Positions 1 through 6,054 of a DNA stretch of 10,014 nucleotides are shown one piece after another. The notes under the pieces were generated by a model. It saw only the letters and a list, made by a program, of their open reading frames with translations, did not search any database and was not told where the DNA came from. The stretch is from JALQTD01 sp964390365 (GTDB lineage: Bacteria > Bacteroidota > Bacteroidia > Flavobacteriales_D > Sanyastnellaceae). The stretch spans positions 1 through 10,014 of the forward strand of contig CAYMHW010000077.1 of the NCBI GenBank assembly GCA_964390365.1, in the 5' to 3' direction. Both the position numbers and the translations under genes were made by a program. How positions within the stretch are numbered: position 1 is the first letter of the stretch; each line of letters begins with the position of its first letter.

Positions 1-162
1 CCCACCACGGCCGACACCGTGGTTTCGGCATCAACGGGAATGGGCACCTTCAGCGCTTCGACTTCGGGGCTCACGGGAGGGACAACCTACTTCGTGCGCG
101 CCTTCGCCACGAATGCCATTGGCACGCAATACGGACCAGAAGTTTCGTTCACCACGCTGTGA
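1..162 (+). CDS. C-terminal fragment of a secreted FN3-like repeat protein (5' end outside window)
   Basis: The frame is open from base 1 and ends at TGA 160-162, giving 53 residues with no start in the window. The fragment contains the segment LTGGTTYFVRAFATN followed by GTQYGPEVSFTT. This is the typical last strand pair of the fibronectin type III-like repeats that occur in tandem in large secreted Bacteroidota proteins. Such domains act as spacers or adhesive modules on the cell surface or outside the cell. The protein stops one residue after the FTT that closes the repeat, so no type IX secretion sorting domain follows in this frame. Its true function would be set by upstream domains that are not visible. 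It converges on the hydrolase gene on the other strand, with a shared hairpin between them. The domain type is fairly sure; the identity of the full protein is unknown. Confidence 0.8.
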   Translation, partial: PTTADTVVSASTGMGTFSASTSGLTGGTTYFVRAFATNAIGTQYGPEVSFTTL

Positions 163-166
163 ATTC

Positions 167-198
167 AAGCGGCTTTCCCTCCGGGGAAGGCCGCTTTT
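167..198. terminator. Bidirectional intrinsic terminator between convergent genes
   Basis: A 13-bp hairpin is formed by AAGCGGCTTTCCC (167-179) and GGGAAGGCCGCTT (184-196), with one G-T wobble and a TCCG loop. On the plus strand it is followed by a short T run (195-198), and it lies 5 nt after the stop of the FN3 fragment. On the minus strand it lies directly after the hydrolase stop codon (197-199) and is followed by only a weak T run. It probably serves mainly the plus-strand gene and blocks readthrough from both sides. Confidence 0.8.
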
Positions 199-1081
199 AC
201 CCTTTCAGAGCCTTCAGCTCCGCCCAATCCTGCGGCACCGGCGTCGCGGTCACCACATCGGGCACGTCCTGATCGCTCAAGAACTTCAGGACCAAATCAT
301 TGAACAGCTCCGGCGCCTCGATGCTGCACACGTGACCGCAGTTCTCGATGACCGCCAGCCGCATGTTCCGCTGAATCCGCGCAAACCGCTCTGCCGCCCG
401 GAAAAAAATGTGGTCCTGATCCCCCATCACCACGAGCCCCTTCTTCTCCACTGGTCGGTTCACGTACTGCGCAACCAACTTGAAGAACGGTTTGTACAGC
501 TCCACCCACTTCAAGAATTCGCGCTGGCTCAACCGGCGGCTCTGGCGACGGAAGATGTAACGACTCAGCCGGTGGTTCTTACGCGGCAAGACGATGAAGC
601 TGAACAACCAGTACAACGCTTGGTACGGCAACACGTAATTCAACGCCTTGCCCGCGTGCACGAACAGGTGCATCGCCCTGCTGCCATCGAAAATCGCCCC
701 GGCCATGACCATGCGGTCGATGAGCTCGGGCCGTTCGATGTCGATCTTTTGCAGGATGACGCTCCCGATGCTGAGGCTTACGAAATGCGCCTTGTTGATG
801 CCGAGGTGGTCCACCAGGTGCAGCACGTCCTCCGCCACGATGTCGAAATCGTAGGCCGGGTATTCCGGAAGGATGTCCTTCGAATAGCCGTGGTCGCGCA
901 AGTCGATGAGGAGCAGCCGATAATGGGCCGCGAACGCATCGATTTGGAACTTCCACGTGCGGATGGAGCCGCCTGCGCCGTGGACGAACACGAGCCACGG
1001 GGCATCGGGCTGCTGCGCGATGATCTCGTGGTGGAGCAGCGTCCGGCCGTTCACGTCTTGCAAAGGTTGCGGCGTCGACAT
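197..1081 (-). CDS. Alpha/beta-fold hydrolase
   Basis: The 294-residue product is a single-domain alpha/beta hydrolase of normal length. The oxyanion-hole motif HGAGGS is at residues 34-39. The strand-5 nucleophile elbow is SLSIGS with Ser104 as the likely nucleophile; the first small residue is Ser instead of Gly, which the elbow tolerates. The acid is probably Asp223 in GDQDHIF (Asp221 is an alternative). The catalytic His is His250 in NCGHVCSIEAPELF, the usual C-terminal context. An aromatic, basic stretch around residues 145-200 is the lid/cap. There is no signal peptide, so it is likely cytoplasmic. The family covers esterases, C-C bond hydrolases and lactonases, and the substrate cannot be read from sequence. 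It is the last gene of the operon, starting 9 nt after the flavin reductase stop. There is no clear Shine-Dalgarno sequence, as is common in Bacteroidota. Confidence 0.9.
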   Translation of the reverse strand: MSTPQPLQDVNGRTLLHHEIIAQQPDAPWLVFVHGAGGSIRTWKFQIDAFAAHYRLLLIDLRDHGYSKDILPEYPAYDFDIVAEDVLHLVDHLGINKAHFVSLSIGSVILQKIDIERPELIDRMVMAGAIFDGSRAMHLFVHAGKALNYVLPYQALYWLFSFIVLPRKNHRLSRYIFRRQSRRLSQREFLKWVELYKPFFKLVAQYVNRPVEKKGLVVMGDQDHIFFRAAERFARIQRNMRLAVIENCGHVCSIEAPELFNDLVLKFLSDQDVPDVVTATPVPQDWAELKALKG

Positions 1082-1090
1082 GCTACGAAT

Positions 1091-1774
1091 TTACGGCTGT
1101 TTGGGCGCAGTTGGTGCGCGTTGGAAGTCAGGACTTTCCGTGAGGGGCTGGTCGGGTTTGGCATAGGACAAACGCGCCAACGGCCGCAACCCATGGTACC
1201 CGTCCAAGCCCGTGATGGCCGCCACCTCCGCGCGCGCCAAATCCACCGCGCCATCCTCGGTCCACAGCTCCTCAGCGAACTCCACCCACCGCAGCGCGCC
1301 GACGATGAACTTGCACCCGTTGGGCAACGCGAGTTCCTCCTGCAACTCCAGCCCCATGCGGACCGGCGATTCCGCCACCGCCGGCGCCTCGAACCCGCAC
1401 CGAAACAGCGGGGTCAAACCCACCGCCTCGAACTCGCTCGTGCCGTCGGGGTAACGGGCCGACGTTTGGTGCGCCTGCTTGAACCAGCCGGTGGCCACGT
1501 GGTTCAGCGTGTACTGTCCGGTTTCCTTCAGGTTGTGGTAGCTGTGGCTGCCGCGTTCGCGCTCGACCGGTGGGCGCATGACGTGGCCGAGGAGCGCGGG
1601 GTCGGAACCGAGGTGCACCACCGAGCTGATGATGGCGCAATTCGGCGCGCCATCCGGTCCCTGGGTTCCGATGAGGTTCGCGGGTTTCACCCCGCTGATC
1701 GAATTCACGAGGTGCCCGCGGCGCCTGCGCTCCATGCCGCTCAGCGCCTCCCAATCAAACGTCAAGTCGCTCAT
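1091..1774 (-). CDS. Flavin reductase-like domain (FMN-binding split barrel) protein
   Basis: The product is 227 residues. The segment NLIGT...NCAIISSVVHLGSDPALLGHVMRP (about 33-67) is the FMN-binding signature of the flavin reductase-like (DIM6/NTAB) family as found in Bacteroidota. AHQTSARY (101-108) and ESPVRMGLEL (135-144) are further family segments, and the C-terminal GLRPLARLSYAKPD (195-208) is also typical. Family members bind FMN and reduce free flavin with NAD(P)H or act as oxidoreductases; this one's partner is unknown. I chose the ATG at 1772-1774 because it overlaps the SDR stop codon as ATGA and gives the family-like start MSDLTFDWEALSG. An in-frame ATG at 1852 would add 26 unlike residues read through the SDR gene. 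Translational coupling with the SDR suggests a shared pathway or redox partnership. Confidence 0.9.
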   Translation of the reverse strand: MSDLTFDWEALSGMERRRRGHLVNSISGVKPANLIGTQGPDGAPNCAIISSVVHLGSDPALLGHVMRPPVERERGSHSYHNLKETGQYTLNHVATGWFKQAHQTSARYPDGTSEFEAVGLTPLFRCGFEAPAVAESPVRMGLELQEELALPNGCKFIVGALRWVEFAEELWTEDGAVDLARAEVAAITGLDGYHGLRPLARLSYAKPDQPLTESPDFQRAPTAPKQP

Positions 1775-2475
1775 TTGCGGACGCTCGACATCCCGCCATC
1801 CACGGCAAGCACTTGACCGGTCATGCTGGCCGCGGCCGGGCTGAGCAGCCAAGCCGCCAACGACGCCACCTCATCCGCTGCCGCGATGCGTCCTGCGGGA
1901 TGGCGTTCCGCCGCCGCCGTGCGCTTCGCTTCGGAATTCAGGAGCGACTCGGCGAGGGACGTATCCGTCAACGACGGGGCAATCGCGTTGACGCGGATGG
2001 CCGGTGCCCACTCGGCGGCCAGCGTCCGGCTCAGCCCTTCAACCGCGCCCTTCGCCCCCGCGATGGAAGCGTGGTACGGCATGCCGGTTCCGACTGCCAC
2101 TGTGCTGAAGAGCACGACGGAAGCGTGGCCGGCGGCTTGGAGCAGCTTGTGGTTCGCTTGCAGGGTTTGGACAGCGCCGAGGTAGTTCACCTCGAGGTCG
2201 CTGAGGAATTGCTCGCGCTTGAGCCCCCGAAGCGGCTTGAGCGAAATGCTTCCTGGGCAGTAGGCCAAACCATGGAGCTCCGAAGCAAACCCGCTGAGGT
2301 CGCACGGATGCGCCACGGCATCGAACACGAGGCTCTGGTAGTTCGCGGAATGCGCATCAGCCGGGCGCTGAACGCCGGTGCGCGACACGCCGATGACCTC
2401 CGCACCTGAAGCGAGCAGTTGTTCCCTCAGCGCGGCACCGATGCCGCGGGAATCGCCGATGACCGCCACCTTCAT
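1771..2475 (-). CDS. Short-chain dehydrogenase/reductase (SDR), divergent active site
   Basis: This 234-residue Rossmann-fold protein has the nucleotide-binding loop GDSRGIG (7-13), Asn97 in VNYLGA, Ser124 in LFST, the RVNAIAPS strand (161-168) and a C-terminal SMTGQVLAVDGG (217-228). These make it an SDR with an NAD(P)H cofactor. The active site is unusual. The helix beginning AKGAVEGLSRTLAAEW places Lys142 at the catalytic lysine, but the residue four before it is Ile138, so YxxxK is absent. The nearest tyrosine, Tyr134, is eight residues upstream of the lysine. The usual NNAG motif is also changed, to CPG (73-75). Other SDR branches such as enoyl-ACP and dienoyl-CoA reductases also deviate from YxxxK, so loss of activity is not implied. 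The start overlaps the preceding small gene's stop as ATGA (2472-2475), and the end overlaps the flavin reductase start. Confidence 0.9.
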   Translation of the reverse strand: MKVAVIGDSRGIGAALREQLLASGAEVIGVSRTGVQRPADAHSANYQSLVFDAVAHPCDLSGFASELHGLAYCPGSISLKPLRGLKREQFLSDLEVNYLGAVQTLQANHKLLQAAGHASVVLFSTVAVGTGMPYHASIAGAKGAVEGLSRTLAAEWAPAIRVNAIAPSLTDTSLAESLLNSEAKRTAAAERHPAGRIAAADEVASLAAWLLSPAAASMTGQVLAVDGGMSSVRK

Positions 2476-2642
2476 GACGCGCCGTTTTGCAGGTCCACCA
2501 ATTGTTGTTCCACCTTGGCCGCTTCGGCCATGCAGGCATCCGATTTGGCCCGATCGATGGTGCTCAATCGGTGCGCTTCTGCCAACAGCCGAGCGTGCTC
2601 CTTCCGAAGCCGCTTAGCGGGGTCTCGTTTAAACCATCCCAT
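2472..2642 (-). CDS. Small Lacal_2735/DUF6435-like protein
   Basis: A 56-residue ORF starts at ATG 2640-2642 and ends at TGA 2472-2474, overlapping the SDR start by the ATGA tetranucleotide. The protein begins MGWFKRDPAKRLRKEHARLL and continues with AHRLSTIDRAKSDACMAEA. The pattern MGxFKxDPxKxLxKxxxxLLxEAxxLSxxxRxxSDxxxAEAxxVxxQ matches what I remember of the small Lacal_2735/DUF6435 proteins of Bacteroidota, whose function is unknown. It is predicted to be a soluble, highly charged, two-helix, possibly coiled-coil protein without signal peptide or membrane segment. The upstream frame is closed by the in-frame TGA that also ends valS, and there is no alternative in-frame ATG, GTG or TTG, so the start is secure. 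The tight coupling to the SDR supports a real gene. Confidence 0.82.
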   Translation of the reverse strand: MGWFKRDPAKRLRKEHARLLAEAHRLSTIDRAKSDACMAEAAKVEQQLVDLQNGAS

Positions 2643-2670
2643 GCCGGAAGAACAGCGTCCCGCCCGGCAT
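2641..2670. repeat. Inverted repeat in the valS / small-gene spacer, overlapping the start codon
   Basis: ATGCCGG (2641-2647) and CCGGCAT (2664-2670) are perfect 7-nt complements separated by 16 nt. No T run follows on the minus strand, so it is not a convincing terminator. On the minus-strand transcript the 3' arm contains two of the three start-codon bases of the 56-residue gene, so the hairpin could mask initiation or mark an RNA processing site between valS and the downstream genes. This could be chance in a GC-rich spacer. Confidence 0.35.
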
Positions 2671-2678
2671 TGTTCGCA

Positions 2679-5303
2679 TCAGCTGAACTCCGCGAGCTTC
2701 GCTTCGATGGCAGCGATTTTCGCGTCGGCATCCGTCAACTTCTTGCGCTCGAGGTCCACGACTTGGTCGGGCGCGTTCTGCACGAAGCGCTCATTTGCCA
2801 ACTTGCTCTCCACGCCCTTGCGGAAGCCGCGGATGTAATCGAGCTCTTTTTGGAGTTTGGCCTTTTCCGCTTCCACGTCCACGTTCGCGCCAAACGGCAA
2901 ATAAAACGCGTGCGTTCCGACCAAGAATCCGAAGCTGTTGGGCACCTTCTCGGTCACCGCAGACACCGCCTCCAAATTGCACAGGTGCATGACCCCCGGT
3001 TCGAGGTACGCCGGATACCCTTCGCCCGCCATGTGATGGAGCGTCAGCTTTTCCTTGTTCGGCACCTGATTGTCCTTGCGGATGGTGCGCACTTCTGAAA
3101 CGATTTGCTTGAACACTTCAAAGTCTTCCAGCAAGGCCGCATCAACGGCGCTGGCCACCGGCCACGGCGCCACCACGATGGCGTCCTCCGGCCCTTTGCG
3201 CTCGCCCATCCAGTGCCACAATTCCTCCGTCAAGAACGGCATGAACGGATGGAGGAGCTTCAGCAAATCCTCGAACAGCGCCACCGTCTCCTTGCGCGTC
3301 ACCGCGTCGATGGGTTGACCGAAAGGCGGCTTCACGAGCTCCAAGGTCCAGCTGCAGAAATCGTCCCAAACCAAGCGGTACGTGGTCATCAACGCTTCGC
3401 TCAACCGGAACTCGGCAAACAGCCCCTCCAGCTCTCCGATGGTCGCATTCAACCGGCTCCGCATCCAGCGAATCGCGAGCGCAGCGGCCTCGGGCTGGGC
3501 CGCGTCCTCCGACACCTCCCACCCGTTCACCAACCGGAACGCGTTCCAAATCTTGTTCGAAAAGTTCCGCCCCTGCTCACACAACTTGTCATCGAAGGGC
3601 AAGTCATTGCCGGCGGGCGAAGTCAGCAGCATGCCCACGCGCACGCCGTCGGCTCCAAACTGCTCCATCAGTTCGATGGGGTCCGGGCTGTTTCCGAGGC
3701 TCTTCGACATCTTCCGGCCTTGCTTGTCGCGCACGATGCCGGTGTAGTACACGTTCTTGAACGGCGCCTCCCCGCGGTATTCGTACCCGGCAATGATCAT
3801 GCGCGCCACCCAAAAGAACATGATTTCGGGCGCCGTCACCAAGTCCGCCGTCGGGTAATAGTAACTGACCTCCTCCTCGCTGTAAAGTCCGTCAAACACC
3901 TGAATGGGCCAAAGCCAACTGCTGAACCACGTGTCCATCACGTCCTCATCCTGCCGCACATCGCCGAGCTCGAGCCCTGCGTTTCCACTCTTTTCCCGAG
4001 CAGCCGCCAACGCCTCTTCGGCCGTCTTCGCCACCACGTAATCGTCGTCCCCTTCCCCGAAATACCACGCCGGAATGCGGTGTCCCCACCAGAGCTGGCG
4101 GCTGATGCACCAGTCCTTGATTTGCTCCATCCAGTTGCGGTAGGAGTTCTTGAACTTCGGCGGGAAGAACCGGATCGTGTCGTCCATGACGTGGGCCAAA
4201 GCCGGTTTCGAAATCTCCGACATCGACATGAACCACTGCAACGACAGCCGCGGTTCAATGACCGCATCGGTGCGCTCGGAGCGGCCGACCTTGTTCGTGT
4301 GCGGCTCGACCTTGACGAGGTTGCCGGACGCTTCGAGGTCCTTGACAATGGCCTTCCGCACGTCGAACCGGTCCATGCCCACGTAATCGCCACCGTGCTC
4401 GTTGAGCGTGCCGTCGGCGTTGAGGATGTCGATGGTTTCGAGGTTATGGGTCTTGCCGAGCTCGTAGTCGTTCACGTCGTGAGCGGGCGTGACCTTCAAG
4501 CAGCCCGTCCCGAATTCGCGATCCACGTATTCGTCCTGGATGATGGGGATCCACCGTCCGCAGAGCGGCACCTGGGCCCGCTTGCCATGGAGGTGGGTGT
4601 AGCGTTCGTCCTCGGGGTGGACGCAGATGGCCGTGTCGCCGAGGATGGTCTCGGGGCGGGTGGTGGCGATGTTGAGGTGTCCACCGCCTTCGACCTCGTA
4701 GCGGAGGTGGTAGATTTGGCCTTGCTCCTCCTTGTGGATCACTTCCTCGTCGCTCAAAGCCGTGAGCGCCACCGGATCCCAATTCACCATGCGCACCCCG
4801 CGGTAAATCAAGCCCTTCTCGTACAAATCGATGAACGTGTCCACGACCCCCTCGTAGTACTTCTCGTCCATCGTGAACCGCGTGCGGTCCCAATCGCAGC
4901 TCGCACCCAACTTCTTGAGTTGCTCCAGGATGATGCCGCCGTGCTCGTGGGTCCACGCCCAGGCGTGCTCCATGAATTCGTCGCGGCTCAGATCGCTTTT
5001 CTTGATGCCTTCCTTGCGCAACCGCTGCACCACCTTCGCCTCGGTCGCAATGGACGCATGGTCGGTTCCCGGCACCCAACAGGCGTTCTTGCCCTGCATG
5101 CGCGCGCGGCGAACGAGGACGTCCTGGATGGTGTTGTTGAGCATGTGCCCCATGTGCAACACCCCCGTGACGTTCGGTGGTGGAATCACGACCGTGTAAG
5201 GCTCGCGCTCATCCGGCACGGACTTGAAAAATCCGTGTTCAAGCCAATAGCCGTACCACTTCGATTCCGCCTCAGCGGGGTTGTAGGTTTTCGGGAGTTC
5301 CAT
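2679..5303 (-). CDS. valS: Valyl-tRNA synthetase
   Basis: This cytoplasmic class I aminoacyl-tRNA synthetase joins valine to tRNA-Val using ATP. The 874-residue product has normal length. It shows the HIGH motif as HMGH (50-53, after PPNVTGVL), GTDHASIATE, the CP1 editing domain with TTRPET (about 215-219) and TPAHDVNDYELG (about 273-284), which hydrolyses mischarged Thr-tRNA. The WWGHRIPAW segment (about 406-414), KMSKS (531-535), the anticodon-binding domain and a C-terminal coiled-coil tRNA-binding arm rich in K/E (about 812-874) follow. I chose ATG at 5303 because MELPKTYNPAEAESKWY is the usual Bacteroidota start. An in-frame ATG at 5339 would add MCDFCTPSKTPT and abuts the upstream terminator. 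No motif is missing or broken. The four-gene cluster downstream begins 36 nt after its stop and may be transcribed with it. Confidence 0.97.
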   Translation of the reverse strand: MELPKTYNPAEAESKWYGYWLEHGFFKSVPDEREPYTVVIPPPNVTGVLHMGHMLNNTIQDVLVRRARMQGKNACWVPGTDHASIATEAKVVQRLRKEGIKKSDLSRDEFMEHAWAWTHEHGGIILEQLKKLGASCDWDRTRFTMDEKYYEGVVDTFIDLYEKGLIYRGVRMVNWDPVALTALSDEEVIHKEEQGQIYHLRYEVEGGGHLNIATTRPETILGDTAICVHPEDERYTHLHGKRAQVPLCGRWIPIIQDEYVDREFGTGCLKVTPAHDVNDYELGKTHNLETIDILNADGTLNEHGGDYVGMDRFDVRKAIVKDLEASGNLVKVEPHTNKVGRSERTDAVIEPRLSLQWFMSMSEISKPALAHVMDDTIRFFPPKFKNSYRNWMEQIKDWCISRQLWWGHRIPAWYFGEGDDDYVVAKTAEEALAAAREKSGNAGLELGDVRQDEDVMDTWFSSWLWPIQVFDGLYSEEEVSYYYPTADLVTAPEIMFFWVARMIIAGYEYRGEAPFKNVYYTGIVRDKQGRKMSKSLGNSPDPIELMEQFGADGVRVGMLLTSPAGNDLPFDDKLCEQGRNFSNKIWNAFRLVNGWEVSEDAAQPEAAALAIRWMRSRLNATIGELEGLFAEFRLSEALMTTYRLVWDDFCSWTLELVKPPFGQPIDAVTRKETVALFEDLLKLLHPFMPFLTEELWHWMGERKGPEDAIVVAPWPVASAVDAALLEDFEVFKQIVSEVRTIRKDNQVPNKEKLTLHHMAGEGYPAYLEPGVMHLCNLEAVSAVTEKVPNSFGFLVGTHAFYLPFGANVDVEAEKAKLQKELDYIRGFRKGVESKLANERFVQNAPDQVVDLERKKLTDADAKIAAIEAKLAEFS

Positions 5304-5321
5304 CGTTGGGGTCTTTGAAGG

Positions 5322-5338
5322 TGTGCAAAAATCGCACA
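5322..5338 (-). promoter_or_regulatory. Possible valS promoter/leader with small hairpin
   Basis: Only about 47 nt separate the DUF1573 terminator from the valS ATG. On the minus strand GATTTTTG (plus-strand 5326-5333) differs in one base from the Bacteroidota -7 consensus TAnnTTTG. The T run of the upstream terminator supplies a TTTG about 16 nt upstream, shorter than the usual spacing to the -33 element. The same stretch forms a 5-bp hairpin, TGTGC/GCACA with a 7-nt loop. This is a weak prediction made by eye. Confidence 0.25.
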
Positions 5339-5350
5339 TTAAGTGGCATC

Positions 5351-5387
5351 AAAAAAAGCACCGCCCCATTTCGGGAGCGGTGCTTTC
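5351..5387 (-). terminator. Intrinsic terminator of the DUF1573 gene
   Basis: On the minus strand a strong GC stem is formed by AAAGCACCGC and GCGGTGCTTT, extended by three C-G pairs next to a bulged A, with a 5-nt loop (plus-strand arms 5355-5367 and 5373-5386). It is followed by seven consecutive Ts (plus-strand A 5351-5357). It lies 23 nt after the DUF1573 stop codon and separates that gene from valS. Confidence 0.9.
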
Positions 5388-5409
5388 AGTTCAGCGCTGA
5401 AACGCTGTC

Positions 5410-5859
5410 TTATTCCTTGTTCGTAGGAGCGCCTGCTGAAGTGGACTTCACAGGTGCACCTGCGCCCGCATCGGCTGCGTCCACCTTTCCTTTGATGCGG
5501 ATGACCTTTGTCGGCTCGTTCGCAGCGTTGGAGGTAATGGTTACGGACTTGTTGATGGGGCCGATGCGCTTCGTGTCGTAGCGCACCGTGATTTCCGACG
5601 TGCCACCGGGCATGATCGGATCGGTGTCGCACTTCGGCACCGTGCAGCCGCAAGAACCTTTGCAACGCGAAATGATGAGCGGTTCCGTACCCGAATTGGT
5701 CACCGTGAAGACGCAAGCGCCGTCCGCGTTTTGTTGGATGGTGCCGTAGTCGTGCACTTCCTTGTCCAACGAAATGAGGGGGCCGTTCGCAACTTCTTGG
5801 GCTTGAACGAAGGTGAAGAAACCGAGGCCCAAGACCACGGCTGTCAAGAACTTTTTCAT
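5410..5859 (-). CDS. Secreted DUF1573 domain protein
   Basis: The product is 149 residues. It has a clear Sec signal peptide (MKKFLTAVVLGLGFFTFVQA, likely cut after Ala20), a DUF1573 domain and a low-complexity Ala/Gly/Pro tail (about 128-147). Family marks include VHDYGTI (35-41), FTVTNSGTEPLIIS (51-64), the SCGCTVP core (69-75), PIMPGG (81-86), VRYDTKRIGPINKSVTITSNA (92-112) and a final IKGKV. DUF1573 is an Ig-like beta fold related to ASPM/SPD-2/Hydin domains. It is widespread in secreted Bacteroidota proteins and has no established biochemical role. Here Cys66 and Cys77 flank the usual pair Cys70/Cys72, and Cys49 is extra, so disulfides or metal binding are possible. I chose the ATG at 5857-5859 because it gives the signal peptide. 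Upstream in-frame ATGs (6045, 5928) add non-secretory sequence that crosses a terminator or the leader. Confidence 0.92.
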   Translation of the reverse strand: MKKFLTAVVLGLGFFTFVQAQEVANGPLISLDKEVHDYGTIQQNADGACVFTVTNSGTEPLIISRCKGSCGCTVPKCDTDPIMPGGTSEITVRYDTKRIGPINKSVTITSNAANEPTKVIRIKGKVDAADAGAGAPVKSTSAGAPTNKE

Positions 5860-5894
5860 GGTGTTTTGGTTCTGTTGAGCTGATTGATTGAATC

Positions 5895-5903
5895 CGAAAG
5901 ATA
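5895..5903 (-). promoter_or_regulatory. Possible Bacteroidota -7 element for the DUF1573 gene
   Basis: On the minus strand the stretch TATCTTTCG resembles TAnnTTTG with one mismatch at the last base and lies about 36-44 nt upstream of the chosen ATG. I could not find a convincing -33 TTTG at the proper distance, so this is tentative. The rest of the 195-nt gap 5860-6054 holds the upstream terminator and nothing else that I recognise. Confidence 0.25.
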
Positions 5904-6006
5904 CGGAGTTTACGGGAGTTGTTCGCATGATGTTTCGATTTTCAGATTTGTTTGGACTTGATGTCCATTGAGCTTTCTGAGGGGAGCTCGAGTCGAAAAT
6001 CATGCC

Positions 6007-6038
6007 AAAAAAAGGCCGCCTGTTTCGAGGCGGCCTTT
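6007..6038 (-). terminator. Intrinsic terminator of the large secreted protein gene
   Basis: A perfect 10-bp stem, AAAGGCCGCC (6011-6020) with GGCGGCCTTT (6029-6038), has an 8-nt loop. On the minus strand it is followed by a run of seven Ts (plus-strand A 6007-6013, partly within the stem). It begins 16 nt after the stop codon of the 1300-residue gene and isolates it from the DUF1573 gene. Confidence 0.9.
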
Positions 6039-6054
6039 CTTTCATCCAAATCGC

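Noticed and set aside
113..1816. Plus-strand open frame of 567 codons spanning the hydrolase and flavin reductase genes
   Set aside because: It lies antisense to two well-supported genes and part of a third and starts inside the FN3 fragment. The translation is low-complexity R/H/P-rich sequence with no family likeness.
1775..1852. N-terminal extension of the flavin reductase to the ATG at 1852
   Set aside because: The 26 extra residues come from reading through the SDR gene in another frame and are unlike the family; the ATGA overlap start at 1774 is typical of coupled genes.
3105..5318. Long plus-strand open frame of 737 codons opposite valS
   Set aside because: It mirrors the codons of valS. 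GC-rich codon usage removes stops from the opposite strand, the translation is rich in R, H, V and L without any domain, and valS is intact and certain.
5340..5409. Non-coding RNA in the hairpin-rich valS/DUF1573 gap
   Set aside because: The structure is fully explained by a standard terminator directly after the DUF1573 gene; the gap is too short for a separate RNA gene.
5860..6045. N-terminal extension of the DUF1573 protein to the ATG at 6045
   Set aside because: It would place 62 residues before a textbook signal peptide and begin within the terminator stem region of the upstream gene.
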